NCBI GenBank assembly: GCA_020465985.1
Contig: JAANYP010006402.1
Location: 1-64,000, forward strand
DNA: 64,000 nt
Direction of reading: 5' to 3'
Origin: Centrapalus pauciflorus
Lineage: Eukaryota; Streptophyta; Magnoliopsida; Asterales; Asteraceae
The notes beneath the pieces were generated by a model. That model saw nothing but the letters and a program-made list of their open reading frames with translations. It searched no databases and was not told the DNA's origin. The translations under genes and the position numbers were made by a program. Shown here piece by piece: positions 1 through 13,573 of the stretch (within the stretch, counting starts at the first letter, position 1; every line of letters begins with the position of its first letter).

Positions 1-1008
1 ATACCACAGCTCCAAGTTCTAGGTCGTGAGTCATGTAGTTTACCTCATGAACTTTAAGTTGTCGTGATGCATAAGAGATAACCCTGTCTCTTTTCATTAA
101 CACACAACACAATCCATTGTGTGAGGCATCGCAGTAAACCACAAAATCTTTTGTTCCTTCCGGTAAGAATAGAATAGGTGCACTACACAACCTTTGCTTT
201 AATAGTCGGAATGCAGTTTCTTGATCTTCACCCCAGTTGTACTTCACATCTTTTCGAGTCAATTCTGTTGGGGAACCAGCTATCTTCGAGAAGTTTCCAA
301 TAAATCGCTAATAATAACCGGCAAGACCTAAGAACTGACGTATTTCTGTGGGAGTTCTAGGAGTTGCTTGGTTCTTAATGGCCTCGATTTTCTATGGGTC
401 CACTTGTATTCCCTGGCTATTGTTCACATGCGAAGGAATTTTACTTCTCGCAGCCAAAATTCACAGTTGGAAAATTTGGCGTATAGTTGTTCTTTCTCTA
501 GAAGCTCCAAAATCAACTTCAGATGCTGCTCATGCTCCTCCTTGCTTCTGGAATAGATAAGGATGTCATCTACGAAGACAATAACGAATTTGTCTAGATA
601 AGGTTTGCATACACGATTCATTAGATCCATGAATACTGCTGGTGCGTTGGTCAAACTAAATGGCATCACCTGAAACTCGTAATGACCATAACGAGTTCTG
701 AAAGCTGTTTTTGGAATATCCTCCTCCCGCACTTTAACTTGATGATATCCAGACCACAAATCAATCTTAGAGTAGTAATTGGATCCTTGCAGCTGATCGA
801 ATAGGTCGTCGATTCTGGGGAGAGGGTATCGGTTTTTGATCGTTAACTTGTTCAGCTCTCGGTAATCGATGCACATCCTAAAAGATCTGTCCTTCTTCGT
901 TACAAATAAGACCGGAGCTCCTCAATGTGAGGAACTTGGTCAGATGAATCCTTTATCCAATAGCTCTTGTAGCTGATTGGATAACTGTTGCATCTCAGAT
1001 GGTGCCAA
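1..1008 (-). pseudogene. Element A reverse transcriptase and start of RNase H (broken)
   Basis: Read on the minus strand. From about 1008 down a degenerate RT entry with stops leads into an open stretch at 876-424 containing the conserved MCIDYRELNKLTIKNRYPLP block, the SKIDLWSGYHQ block and the catalytic box FVDDILIYS. After a stop or frameshift near 424 the thumb and linker follow (FLGLAGYY-type motif), then an RNase H start (DASHNGLCCVLMKRDRVISYASRQLKVHE region, about 60-160) that runs off the left edge. The order RT to RNase H on one polyprotein is the gypsy arrangement. Stops near 310, 915 and 945 and the frameshift show it is not functional. Confidence 0.9.
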
Positions 1009-1530
1009 TCAGTAGGGTGCTCGTGCGACAGGTGCAGCTCCAGGCACCAAGTCAATCTGAAATTCTACTTGCCTAGCTGGTGGATGTCCAGGCAATTCCT
1101 CAGGGAAGACTTTTGGGTAGTCACGAACTACCGGGATTTCTTTGAGTCGTTTCTCCTTCGACTCCTTTTCCACTAGTTGAACTAATACCGCTTGACAACC
1201 TCTTCGAAGGCACTTCAGCGTTCTCAAACCAGAGATGACGTTCAACTGGCGATTCTTTCTTTCTCCTTGGACTGTTAGGACTTTCTTTGTCTTAATTGGT
1301 ATTCTTACGACCTTCTTACCCCATAGGATTTCAGCATGGTTGTCTGACAACCAATCCATACCAATAACTACATCGACGCTTCCAAGTTCGATAGGCATCA
1401 AGTCTATCTTAAATGGATGATCTGCTAATTTTAGTCTACACTCCTTAATTATACTATTTGCTTCAATCAATTTTCCGTCAGCTAATTCTACGGCATAAGC
1501 ATTGTCTAATGGGGAAAGAGTGGCATTCAA
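1009..1530 (-). pseudogene. Element A protease C-terminal part and protease-RT linker
   Basis: A 173-codon open stretch in minus orientation directly following the gag-protease ORF. It contains the post-protease motif VVIGMDWLSDNHAEI and the pre-RT PKVFPEELPGHPPARQVEFQIDLVPG block, both typical of gypsy polyproteins, where they lie between the aspartic protease and RT. A stop separates it from the upstream gag-protease segment at about 1531 and another separates it from RT near 1009. There is no start codon context of its own; it is a piece of one broken gag-pol ORF. Confidence 0.85.
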
Positions 1531-2294
1531 TTATTCACTAAACTTAGCAGATATAAAGCTTCTATCAGGCCCAGTATCAAACAGCACATAAGTATACATA
1601 TCATTAAGAAGCAATGTACCGGTTACTACGTTTGGATCTTGACGAGCATCACCGGCTCCCAACACAAAGGCTCTCCCTTGAGCTCTACCACCGTTTCTTA
1701 ACTTTGGACAGTCCTTCTTAAAGTGCCCAGCTATCCCACATTCGAAGCAGCTCCTTTGCGTGCCGCTGTTGTTACCGTTGGCGTTATACTTACAATCATG
1801 GGTTAGATGACCAAGCTTCTTACATTTCCCGCAAGGGGTTGGACAGGAACCTACGAGATGGTAGGTGCATCGGTTACACAATGGTTTGTTGCCGGTATAG
1901 CCCTTCCTTGGCTTAGTTCCGGCGACAAAGGCTTTGATGGTTTTGGGTTTCTTGGACTGTGAGCCCGAACCTTTCCCTGATGTGTCTTCCCATTTTCTTT
2001 TGTTCTCCCCTGCCTTGGCCTCCATTCTCCTGGCCACTTGATCCATTAAATTATTTGCCATCCGAATGGCTCCTTGAATTGTAGTTGGGTTAGATGCGGT
2101 GACATTCCCTTGAATTTGAGGAGTGAGTCCCCGAATGTAGCGCTCAATACACTTGTACTCCAGAGTGACCATTTGTGGGCACAGTAAACTTAACTTGTGG
2201 AAACGGTTAGTGTACACGGCAACATCCGTTTCCTTCATTGACAAATTTCAGAACCCGGACTCCATCTTTTGTAGTTCATTTCGGGGGTGGTACT
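1531..2294 (-). pseudogene. Element A gag C-terminal half with zinc knuckles, and protease active site
   Basis: Minus-strand coding sequence of the nucleocapsid part of gag. From its cut end at 2294 it reads a YHPRNELQKMES-type retrotransposon gag motif, one in-frame stop, then YTNRFHKLSLLCPQM. Two cysteine-histidine clusters follow: CNRC...CGKCKKLGHLTHDC and a classical CCHC knuckle CFECGIAGHFKKDC, which bind RNA in this family. Near its end is the protease triad D-T-G (VLFDTGPDRSFIS, about 1555-1590). The N-terminal half of gag is separated by Copia D, whose LTR begins at 2295. Confidence 0.9.
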
Positions 2295-3062
2295 TGTTGG
2301 AATTAGTGTCCGAGTCACAACTAATTTGTAATTATATTGTTATCAGGCTAGATCCTTTTTGGGTGCATGCAATGAATAGTAAAGAGAAGGTAATTAACTT
2401 GAAGATATAATGTTAATTAGTTTGTTAATTTTTTATGTCTAATAAATTAATTGGAAACTAAATAATTGATTATATTTTATTAATGGGTTAGTTTGTTAAT
2501 TTATTAATAACTAATTAACCGGAAGCTAATAAAATTAATTAAGGAAGTACAGGGGCCAAACTACAATTAGTTGATAGTCAACAAGGCACCCCTTAACCCT
2601 AGTTAAGGAGGTCGGCCCTTGAACCCATCCAACATAGGTTTGGGGGTGAATTTCTAGGGTTTCTCAGACTCTATAAATAGGGAGCCACTGCCTGCTTCAT
2701 TCCTCGATCATTTAATTCTAAGTTATCTGACGATCACAAGGGATACCAGTTTTTGGACTCTCAGATCTAAGCTTAGAAAAGTTATAGTTATTTTCTCTTT
2801 TGTTAATTGGGTGTGAACAACTAGAGGCTATTTGCTTTAGACGCTTGACATCCGGTTCAGAGGCTGTTCGTGGAAGCGTTCTTCGTGGAGAAAATTGCGA
2901 ATTTTCTCAAGATTAGTTTTTATTGTTCATCTCTTTATTTTATAATTTGTTGCTTAGCTTGTTTGGTTAGATCCTATAAGGTTTTACATTCTTGCATGGT
3001 TAGGTTATTTAATTTTCCGCAAAGTTTTAAATTAACCTAGCAAGGGTATAAAAAACCCATCA
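2295..3062 (+). repeat. Element D 5' LTR
   Basis: A 768 bp block starting TGTTGGAATTAG and ending ACCCATCA, followed one base later by a perfect tRNA-Met PBS. It carries a TATA box (tataaata, 2672-2679) about 380 bp in, followed by a likely R/U5 region. There is no second copy in the window, so the end was placed from the PBS. Confidence 0.85.
2672..2679 (+). promoter_or_regulatory. TATA box of element D LTR promoter
   Basis: ctataaataggg in the middle of the LTR, at the normal position for an LTR U3 promoter. Transcription would start roughly 30 bp downstream. Confidence 0.6.
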
Positions 3063-3063
3063 G

Positions 3064-3077
3064 TGGTATCAGAGCCA
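3064..3077 (+). promoter_or_regulatory. Primer-binding site of element D (initiator Met tRNA)
   Basis: TGGTATCAGAGCCA, complementary to the 3' end of plant initiator tRNA-Met and the usual Copia primer site, one base after the LTR end. Confidence 0.9.
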
Positions 3078-4603
3078 GGTTAACCTAACGAGCTTTGCAC
3101 TAATTTTGAGAGATGAATTTTGAAAATTAGTTTAGTAATTTCGAAAATTTGTATTTAATAATTTTGGATTTTTTTATTTAATTTTAATTGAGTTTTGTTT
3201 TTAAATTAAATTATTTAAATTTAAAAATTAATATTTAAAAGTTCAAATAATATCCAAAAATTATTTTAATACATTTATCTGAAATTTTTATAAATTGTAT
3301 GAATTTTGGATAATTAGTTTTATTTTAAAATAGTTTTTAATATTAAATTAATTATTTAAATTTTGAAACAAAAAATTGTTTTTCAAATATTTTTCAAAGA
3401 TTTCAGAATTTTTAAAAGGATAATTCTGAATTATTAAATAAATTATTATTTTAAATTTTAGGATTTTTTTAATTTAATTAAGGATTTGATTTTTAGGATT
3501 TTAGATAAACATGCCTTAAAGATAAGCTTGATTTTCCTAAATCCTATTCATCTAGAAGTTGCCTTAATTTAAATTAAGTGCTTATCCTAAAGATTTTAGA
3601 AAATTATAATTAATTAGGATAAACTTGTATTATCCTAGGTTTAAATTTCGAGGATTTATATGGTTATATATATAGGTTTCGGATATAATATATATAGTTA
3701 ATAATTAAAAGTTTCTTATTTAATCTATTTATTAAAACCGAAAATATATATAAATATAAATATTAATTTAAACCCTAATATTTTAAATTGTTTAAAATAT
3801 ACCTTGTATTTTAAAATGTTTAAAATAGACCCCTTAATTTTAAATGTTTAAAATTAAACCCCAAAGATTTAAAAGACATTTATATATGTATTATTGATTA
3901 TATATATCATTTAAATGTAGTTACATCCTCAGTCAATTGATAAATCGGCTCACCCATAGTGAACTATAAACGAGGTATTAGGCGGGTCGCTCTGCTTCCC
4001 TAAAGGAGTAGGTTTTTAACAGCTTCGCGTTGAGCTGCCTCCTCCGCTTCGCTGTGCGTTCAACGGAGCTACCGAGGACTTTTGATAGGATGATGTTCAT
4101 ACTAAAAGTATAATCTAAAGTACTAAAAGAAAATCCCGTTTTAAATATATCAAAAGTGAATTAGTGTGCTAACCCATGAAAAATGCACATCTCTTATATG
4201 TACTGTTAGTGGAGCGTGTGTGGTTTACTGGCACACTAATGTGAGGACATATTAGGAGGTGATGTAGGACTCGTGATTCCTTGACTGATCCGTGTCGGGT
4301 CTTACGCAGTTTTGCATGGTTACATTCACCATCTTGTCCGTGATCCTCGGCAACCCAGTCACGAATAGTTGATGAGCATAACCGAGATTAACATGCCATT
4401 GATAAGATTAATAGAATCTCAAAAGATCTAGGAATTTCATAGAGATTGAAATCGACAAGAGTTTTGTCCACCTAAATAAATTTGCGTCGTGATTACGACG
4501 ACCCTTTTCATAAAACGAATCGAAAATATGGATCCTAGCCTTAATTCAAATTCGGTAAATTGTTTAAGGAATACTTCATACTAAGTAAAATTTTATATCA
4601 CAG
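3078..4603 (+). other. Element D untranslated leader
   Basis: A 1.5 kb region between PBS and gag with no meaningful ORF. Positions 3130-3950 are extremely A/T-rich. Positions 3950-4400 are of mixed composition and look like a conserved leader (for example cggctcacccatagtgaact). Nothing coding is seen. Confidence 0.6.
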
Positions 4604-5400
4604 ATGTCTACTTTTAATGGTACACCCACTCCTGCTCGCAACCACGCATCTAACTTCTTACTCCTTTCCGTTCTGAGTAGGGAAAAGTTATTTGGTACGA
4701 ACTATGTGGACTGGATGAGATACCATAGGTTTACGCTGAGGTATGAGAACAAAGAGTATGTTCTCGATGAACAGATTTCCACACTGAGTGAGAATCCCAC
4801 CCAGGAGGAAATTGACGAACCCAGAAGCATTACGATGATGCGAACAAAGTGTCCTGCATCATGGCGTCATCCATCGTTCCTGAGCTTACTAAAGCCTTTG
4901 AGAATACATGGGCCTTTGAGATGAATCAGCAGCTTAAGGAGATGTTCGAGGATAAGGTGAGAAAAGAGCGCCTTGATGTGGTAAGATCCCTCATGGCCTG
5001 CAAGCCAAAACCTGGAGCGTCTATCTGTACTTTCGTCCTTGAGATGAAGGAGTACTTTGATAGGCTGGAGGCACTCAATATGGTGTTCGACTCTGAATTT
5101 TCCACCAATATCATTATTTCTGGATTGCCCGCTATCTATAATCAGTTCGTACTCTCCTATCAAATGAATATGAGTCTAAAGGAGACGTCCATTTATGGAA
5201 CTGCATAATCTGCTCCGAACCGCTGAACAGGGCATCAAGAAATATGAGACCCCTGTGGCCCTGTGCTGACTATCGCTAAGGCTTCAAAGAAACGGAAGTC
5301 GTCCTAGAAGGCCCCAAAAGGAAAGTCCAAGAAAGGGTCTCAAGGGAAAACAGAGTCCGGAATTGTGCCTGTAAAAGACCTGAAGGAAGTAGTATGCTTT
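4604..5400 (+). pseudogene. Element D gag (Copia UBN2-like), frameshifted
   Basis: Starts with ATG at 4604 (MSTFNGTPTPARN). The region with LFGTNYVDWMRYHRFTLRYE and YVLDEQISTL is the conserved N-terminal part of Copia gag that packs RNA in cytoplasmic particles. Reading shifts frame near 4840-4920 into NQQLKEMFEDKVRKERLDVVRSLMACKP and again near 5200. The zinc knuckle is eroded: only a remnant VVCFYWKQ is visible near 5390. The next domain, the protease, follows within 150 bp. Confidence 0.75.
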
Positions 5401-6840
5401 TACTGGAAGCAAAGTTTCCTAGCATATCTGAAGGACCTTAAGGACGATAACGTCAAAAAGGCTAGCACTTCAGGTATGTTCATGATCGAACTCCATAACA
5501 CTTCTCTAATTCATGGGTTCTTGATACAGGATGTGGTACTCACATTTGCTCTGTATTGCAGGGACTAAGGAAAAGTAGACGTCTGAAGCAAGGGGAGCTG
5601 AACCTAATCATGGGAAATCGAAAGATCATGCCTGTGAAGAAAGTCAGAAGGTTCCAGCTCGTGCTTAGATCAGGAGTAAAGATTAGTTTAAATAAGTGTT
5701 GTTATTCACCCGATATGAATTGGAACATCATTTCTCTATTTTCCATGTATAAGGATGGACACACTTTTAGCATTGATAATAATAATGGAAGTATTTTGGT
5801 TTATTTGAAAGATGTTTTTATATTCAAAGCTTGACCTTATAATGGCATATATGAAACTGTTGAGTGTGATAACAATTTATTATTTAATGTTGATTCTAAC
5901 GAAATTGATAAGTCCAAATTGTGGCACTGTCGTCTTGGGCACGTTAACAAGAAACGTATCGACCAACTCCAAAAGGATGGAGTGTTGGAATCATTCGACC
6001 TAAAATCGGATGATGTATGCGAATCTTGTTTACTAGGCAAGATGACAAAATCACTATTCACAGGAACATGTGAAAGACATGAAGGACTATTGGACTTGGT
6101 CCACACCGATGTATGTGGGCCATTCCGATGTGCTACAAAAGTGGAAAATCGGTACTATGTCACCTTTACAGATGACTATAGTAGATTTGGATATGTTTGT
6201 CTGATTAAACATAAGTCCGACACTTTTGAGACATTCAAAAGATATCAAAGTGAAGTGGAGAATCAACTGGGCAGAAAGATAAAGGTTCTCCGCTCCGACA
6301 GGGGAGGAGAGTACCTTTGTATCGAGTTTCTCGATCATATTAGAAGCTGTGGAATAGTTTCCCAGTTAACTCCCCCTAGAACACCACAACTCAATGGAGT
6401 TGTGGAGAGGAGAAACAGGACCTTGTTAGACATGGTCCGATCTATGATGAGTCGAGCAACACTTCCGGTAAGTTTTTAGGGTTATGTAGTAGAAACATCG
6501 GCACATATCCTAAATCTAGTACCCACTAAGAAGGTTTCAAAGACACCGTACGAGATGTGGAAGGGAAAACGCCCATCCCTTAGTCACATCAAAATCTGGG
6601 GTTGTGAGGTTTTCGTTAGACGAGAAACTCCTGACAAGCTCGCACAAAGATCTGAGAAGTGTCTGTTCGTCGGTTACCCACAAGACTCTTTTGGATATTT
6701 GTTTTACAGACCACATGAAAATGTAGTGTTTGTATCTCGAAGAGGAGTGTTCCTCGAGAGGGAAATAATGTCTAAAGAGGACAGTGGGAGATTCAAGATT
6801 CTACCGATGAAGAACCAACTACAAACACTGACCATCAACG
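5401..6840 (+). pseudogene. Element D protease and integrase
   Basis: The aspartic protease signature W-V-L-D-T-G-C reads at 5514-5534. The integrase zinc-binding motif WHCRLGHVNKKRI begins near 5919, and its C-x-x-C partner is CESCLLGK (about 6016). The three catalytic acidic residues are present in HTDVCGPF, RSDRGGEY and NGVVERRNRT (6095-6420). A stop after PVSF (6477) and later frame changes break the ORF, and the C-terminal integrase part continues at 6555 (WGCEVFVRRETPDKL). The catalytic residues survive, but the reading frame does not. Confidence 0.85.
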
Positions 6841-8155
6841 TGAGGCTGAGATGTCTGTTGAACCTAACGACATATCCTTACCATTGCGCAAATCCAGTAG
6901 AGTTAGCAATCCTCCTGAGTTCTACTATGGTTTCAATATTGAACAGGATGATATGAGTAGTGACAGTACACTAGTCGACTTAAACGAACCAGCTAACTAC
7001 CGGGAAGCGATGGCAGGCCCTAAGGCAGCCAAGTGGAAGGACACTATGGATAGCAAGATTGAATTCATGTATGGCAACCAAGTCTGGAACTTGGTTGATC
7101 CCACACCCGGTCTGAAGATGGTGGGTTGTAAGTGCATATTCAGGAAGAATCGGATATGAACAAGAAAGTGCACACTTACAAAGCCAGACTGGTGGCAAAG
7201 GGCTATACTCAAACCTACGAGATTGACTATGAGGAAACCTTCTTACCAGTAACTAAGATTAAGTCTATCAAGATAGTGCTAGCCATAGCTGCATTTCTGT
7301 AAGGTCACCTGTAGCATGGATCGATCACACACGGAAACCCGGAGACGAACACAATGATAGCTGATACGACGAACGTATCCGACACGTGTATTTCTTCAAA
7401 ACGACTTTCTGAAATCCCACAAGGTCGTACGTGCACTAATACGAGCTCTCTATGTTAATTTCTACAAAAGTCCTTAATTCAAATGGATTAACTCTTAATT
7501 ATAGAGATTAAGTTCGAACTTGACTTAAACAAGTTCGTTTAGGCCCAAGCCCACGAACTTGTCCACTACTATTCGAACTTAGCTTCACTAAGTTCAAACC
7601 CTTGCCTTTGAACTTATTCTTGAACTTATTTTTGAACTTGTTCTAGAACTTATCTTTGAACTTGTTCTTTAACTTATCTTTGAACTTGTTCTAGAACTTA
7701 TCTTTGAACTTATCATGCAAATGTAAACATCATACATAAACAAGATCAAACAAATATATACATTTGTATTTGCAAATCCTGATCTATTACAAAAGACTAT
7801 CTAAACCTAGAAGGCTATCGTCACACAGGGTGCACCAATAATTTCATGACTATGATATTTGGCAGATGGATGTCAAAACTGCTTTCCTAAACGGGAAACT
7901 GACAGAGGATGTGTTTATGACACAACCCAAATGTTTTGTAGACTCAAAGTATCCTAAGAAACTGTGTAAGCTTCAGAAGTCCATTTATGGACTTAAGCAA
8001 GCTTCTCGAAGCTGGAATCTTTGCTTTCATGAGAAAATCACAGAGTTTGGATTTTCTAGAAGCGAAGATGAGTCCTGCATATATGTCAATGTTAGTGGGA
8101 GCATTGTAGTCTTCCTGGTATTGTATGTCGATGACATATTACTCATAGGAAACTT
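6841..8155 (+). pseudogene. Element D reverse transcriptase, split by a solo LTR and cut after YVDD
   Basis: RT begins around 6950 (EPANYREAMAGPKAAKWKDTM) and reads KARLVAKGYTQTYEIDYEETF up to IVLAIAAF at 7297. It is interrupted by the solo LTR and resumes in the same frame at 7846 as HDYDIWQMDVKTAFLNGKL once one copy of the atttc duplication is discounted. It ends after LYVDDILLIGN at about 8150, at the fusion with gypsy gag. RNase H is absent. One frameshift or stop is present near 7157. Confidence 0.85.
7298..7840 (-). mobile_element. Solo LTR of the B/C/G Copia family, inserted in D
   Basis: 543 bp, reading TGTAAGGTCACC on the plus strand to GGTGCACCAATA, which is the reverse complement of the B/C/G LTR (start TGTTGGTGCACCC, end GGTGACCTTACA). 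It is flanked by a perfect 5 bp duplication, atttc (7293-7297 and 7841-7845), and the interrupted RT frame resumes exactly. One terminal base has decayed (TA instead of TG). It was formed by LTR-LTR recombination after a full insertion. Confidence 0.93.
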
Positions 8156-8291
8156 CCGGTTGGGTCCTCTGATGGGTTCCCTTCCTCGGATGGGTCCTCC
8201 TCTGATGGGTCCTCTTCCTCGGATGGGTCCTCTTCTAAGGGGTGTACTTATCTTCGGAGTCAGACAGGATGATGATTGTGTTGTTTGACAT
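8156..8291 (-). pseudogene. Element A gag N-terminus fragment with acidic repeats
   Basis: Read on the minus strand from ATG at 8291: MSNNTIIILSDSEDKYTP, then, after a one-base frameshift and a stop, a short tandem EEDPSEE-type acidic repeat that ends at the D junction. Acidic EEDP repeats at the gag N-terminus are common in Tekay-type elements. It lies 120 bp downstream of the element A PBS, as expected for the gag start. The rest of gag is at 1531-2294; about 150 codons between them are missing. Confidence 0.7.
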
Positions 8292-8412
8292 GTTTCTGTC
8301 ATCAAGGTCCATTGATAGTCATTAGTTATTTACAACGTATTTTCTAAAATTTTGTAAGACCTAAGTGTAGTTATAGTCTAGGGTACTAATGCAACATAGT
8401 TCACTATAACTA

Positions 8413-8426
8413 TGGCTCTGATACCA
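8413..8426 (-). promoter_or_regulatory. Primer-binding site of element A
   Basis: tggctctgatacca on the plus strand is the reverse complement of TGGTATCAGAGCCA. It lies three bases inside the LTR edge at 8430 and fixes the orientation: the element body lies to the left. Confidence 0.9.
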
Positions 8427-8429
8427 ATC

Positions 8430-11254
<2,825 letters not shown>

Positions 11255-11325
11255 TAGCCTTAAACACCGACATAAACAACCACCGCAAGATGATAAAAAT
11301 TTTAGACTCTCTATGATGGACTTAC

Positions 11326-11526
11326 CCGCTCATACCAATGAGATCTGATATGACGTATATCCTCAATTCCCCATTTGCATTTAAATGTTTTTTCACCTCC
11401 ATCTACAGTTGAACCCTCCATTTTGATGAAACTGCTAGTGAAAGATATCACATAATCTGTATAACAACTATCGCGTTACACCACATGATCGGGATACAAG
11501 ACAACTCTTGGTATATCTTCACTGTC
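11326..11526 (-). pseudogene. Exon fragment resembling plant ULP2-type SUMO protease
   Basis: On the minus strand an acceptor (tgacag) precedes a 201 bp open block, and a consensus donor GTAAGT follows at 11325-11320. The block reads DSEDIPRVVLYPDHVV, one stop (TAA), then RDSCYTDYVISF, KMEGSTVDGGEKTFKCKWGI and EDIRHIRSHWYER. This pattern (PD.V.Y.D.YC, then a G-T-F...W.I.DI...W block) recalls the non-catalytic N-terminal region of ULP2-type SUMO-specific proteases. The family call is from memory; the exon structure is seen directly. The in-frame stop marks a pseudogene fragment. Confidence 0.5.
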
Positions 11527-11788
11527 CTGTCAATTGTACAAAAAGCAGAGAAAGTCCAATTAATGTCCACCAAGAACGTGGTGTGAGAAATGAAGCTTTC
11601 ATACTTCAAATAGATAGTTCGAACATTACAATATGTTCCAAAGAATAAAATTTTAAATTTTAGGGAACTAAACCCGAGTGCCAGTGGTAACACTCATGAC
11701 TCACAAAATAGAAATTAAAGTCTAAAGCAAAAAAGGCTACTTTTTCACCACCTAGTAACCTATATGGTATGATGTCGAAAGTGCTTAC

Positions 11789-11838
11789 CACATCCCACCT
11801 GCCTATGCAATGATCTGAAGACGGTCCAGCTACAACAC
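11789..11838 (-). pseudogene. Possible small exon upstream of the ULP2-like exon
   Basis: 50 bp bounded on the minus strand by tttagtgtcag and GTAAGC, reading VVAGPSSDHCIGRWDV in one frame. It has the same orientation as the 11326-11526 exon and lies 260 bp upstream of it. Too short to assign. Confidence 0.3.
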
Positions 11839-11999
11839 CTGACACTAAAATACAAAGGTTCGATGAAGTAACACTAACATATAACATCTGATGGCTCAAA
11901 AGGAATGTCAACATAGCAGATGGACACAGAGATAAAAATAAACTACCCTAAACAACTACATATAAACTTAAAATCATTTTCTGCAACATCAGAAGAAGA

Positions 12000-12470
12000 T
12001 AATGATCGCTCACACATGCTTCCATTTTCATCCGAGTTCATTTCCACTGCCTCGTCCTGCAGCCAGTTGAGCATTTGTCAGAACTTAACAATAAAGAATT
12101 GGACCTTAAACATAGATCATCAGAACATAAAAGTTCGGGTAGACAGGCCAACAAATCTAGAATGGCTGGAATTACTCTTCTGTTGCTAGGTGAAGCTGAT
12201 GTTGTGCCCATAGTGACATCTGCTCCAGCAGGTGTGCTGACATCTGATTCAGAGAAATTAGTTTTGAGATCTGGACAGATACAGGACAATGTTCGGCAAC
12301 TGTAGACGCATCATTTGAATCAGCCAGCATTCCAGCAGAAGGGCCTTCCACTAGAGTTATAGCAACATGTTAACTATTGATGACATCAATGCCTAAAGAC
12401 GGAACATAGTTAATGTCCTCTTCTGAAATACTTTTCCTGGCAGCAGCTAGAAGGAATAACATCAAACATA
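12000..12470 (-). pseudogene. Possible exon remnant, unassigned
   Basis: On the minus strand a stretch reads ARKSISEEDINYVPSLGIDVINS, one stop, HVAITLVEGPSAGMLADSNDAS, and continues in mixed frames through a Ser-rich part (TPAGADVTMGTTSASPSNRR) to about 12030. Codon-like composition and the same orientation as the ULP2-like exon suggest an upstream exon of the same captured gene. I cannot identify the domain. Confidence 0.35.
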
Positions 12471-12701
12471 AGAAAATCGGCATGAGCTATCTCAAAATGC
12501 ATGCAAATTACCTCTACTACAGCTATCTAGGTAAAAAAAATGTCATGAAAAAGTCAACTTAATTAAATACAGATAAATTGTATACAAAGTAATCCATCCA
12601 TGCAACTTTATCAACATAAATTAAATAAAATATTCTTAAGGTCAGTTTGCTTTGGCAACCTATCACTTATTTTAAATTTTTTGGCAAATCACTGACTTCA
12701 T

Positions 12702-12864
12702 AAGTGATTTTGATCAATAAGTGTGTTTGTTTTGATCAAGTGGTAAGTTAGTTTTCTCACTCCTCTTACTTACAGAACAAGTGATGACACACACACTTAT
12801 TATTTAAGGTCTTCCTCCATTTCTAACCCTAAGTGATTTTGATCAATAAGTGTGTTTGTTTTGA
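12702..12864. repeat. 34 bp direct repeat in the CACTA interior
   Basis: The sequence starting aagtgattttgatcaataag and continuing with tgtgtttgttttga occurs at 12702-12735 and again at 12831-12864 without change. The surrounding 12600-13100 is A/T-rich and holds no gene I can support. Confidence 0.85.
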
Positions 12865-13112
12865 AATTGCCATACGGATCCACAAGCATTTTATAAACCA
12901 AGGTATGTCCAAATGGAAGGCACCATAGTCAACATGATATAGAATTTTGGTACAACAAGGAAACCATCATATTCACAAGAAACCCAAAAAAAGAACCTCA
13001 TAATTCTTTGTGCACATATAATTGATTATCTCCCATGTTATAACTTGTGAGGATGTCAAACTCAAGGCACCAAATGACCAAAAGGATTGTTAATATGTTG
13101 AACTCACCTTAC

Positions 13113-13274
13113 GTTCCTGTTCCATTGCATCTGAATAAATTCAATGCCCTCTTTCAAGGGTGCCTTTCTTTTGTCCTTCCATTGCTTCAGAGCTGTGACA
13201 ACAGCATTATATACTTCCTCATCATCCAGATCCTTCAGGCTTTTGATCTTCTCATCTTCTTAATCAAGAACCTC
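13113..13274 (-). pseudogene. Exon fragment resembling an XH domain (FDM/IDN2-like)
   Basis: On the minus strand, acceptor tgtgcag precedes 162 bp reading EVLD, a stop, EDEKIKSLKDLDDEEVYNAVVTAL, then KQWKDKRKAPLKEGIEFIQMQWNRN, followed by donor GTAAGG. The series E-DEK-LK-EEVYNAV-TAL and the later K-LKEG-Q-W recall the C-terminal XH domain of plant factor-of-DNA-methylation/IDN2 proteins, with the middle part of the domain missing. The resemblance is from memory and moderate. The TAA stop makes it a fragment. Confidence 0.38.
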
Positions 13275-13527
13275 CTGCACAACCACGTTCGATATCATCT
13301 TAGCATATTAGCATTTAAGTATGAAAAGGAAGAACCATTTAACTATAAAAAGACAGTATTGCAAAGGAACTTTTTAAACTGCCTGTATAAAAACTAACAT
13401 GGTGAAATTTCCAACCAAAAAATGTACCAGCTACAACAATAATATATGTAAAGGTAGAAACTGATATGCAAAAAAAGAACAAAGAGTGTGGTTGAAAACA
13501 GAATTTTGAAACAAACACTTACATTAC

Positions 13528-13573
13528 CAGTAAAATAGGTTGGATCACCTCTCAAGCCTTGAAGAACCAAATT
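13528..13573 (-). pseudogene. Possible small exon upstream of the XH-like exon
   Basis: 46 bp between ttccatag and GTAATG on the minus strand, reading NLVLQGLRGDPTYFTG. It has the same orientation as the next exon at 13113-13274 and lies 254 bp upstream. Too short to identify. Confidence 0.3.

Larger units (their letters stand above)
2295..8155 (+). mobile_element. Element D: Ty1/Copia retrotransposon, 3' truncated, inserted in gag of element A
   Basis: Complete 5' LTR (2295-3062), PBS (3064-3077), long AT-rich leader, gag, protease, integrase and RT through the YVDD box, interrupted once by a solo LTR (7298-7840). The left junction is exact: reading of gypsy gag stops at 2294 and TGTTGG begins at 2295, with flanking gtact. 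On the right, D stops just after YVDDILLIGN and is joined to the acidic N-terminal gag repeats of A. Its RNase H and 3' LTR are gone and no second gtact is seen. Domain order protease-integrase-RT identifies Copia. Confidence 0.88.

Noticed and set aside
3064..3077. Possible tRNA gene at tggtatcagagcca
   Set aside because: Only the 3'-end complement is present; it is a primer-binding site next to an LTR, as at 14576, 18262, 8413 and 28663.
8160..8305. Repetitive RRGPIRGRGPIRGG-type minus-strand reading
   Set aside because: This is the wrong frame over the EEDP acidic gag repeat of element A.
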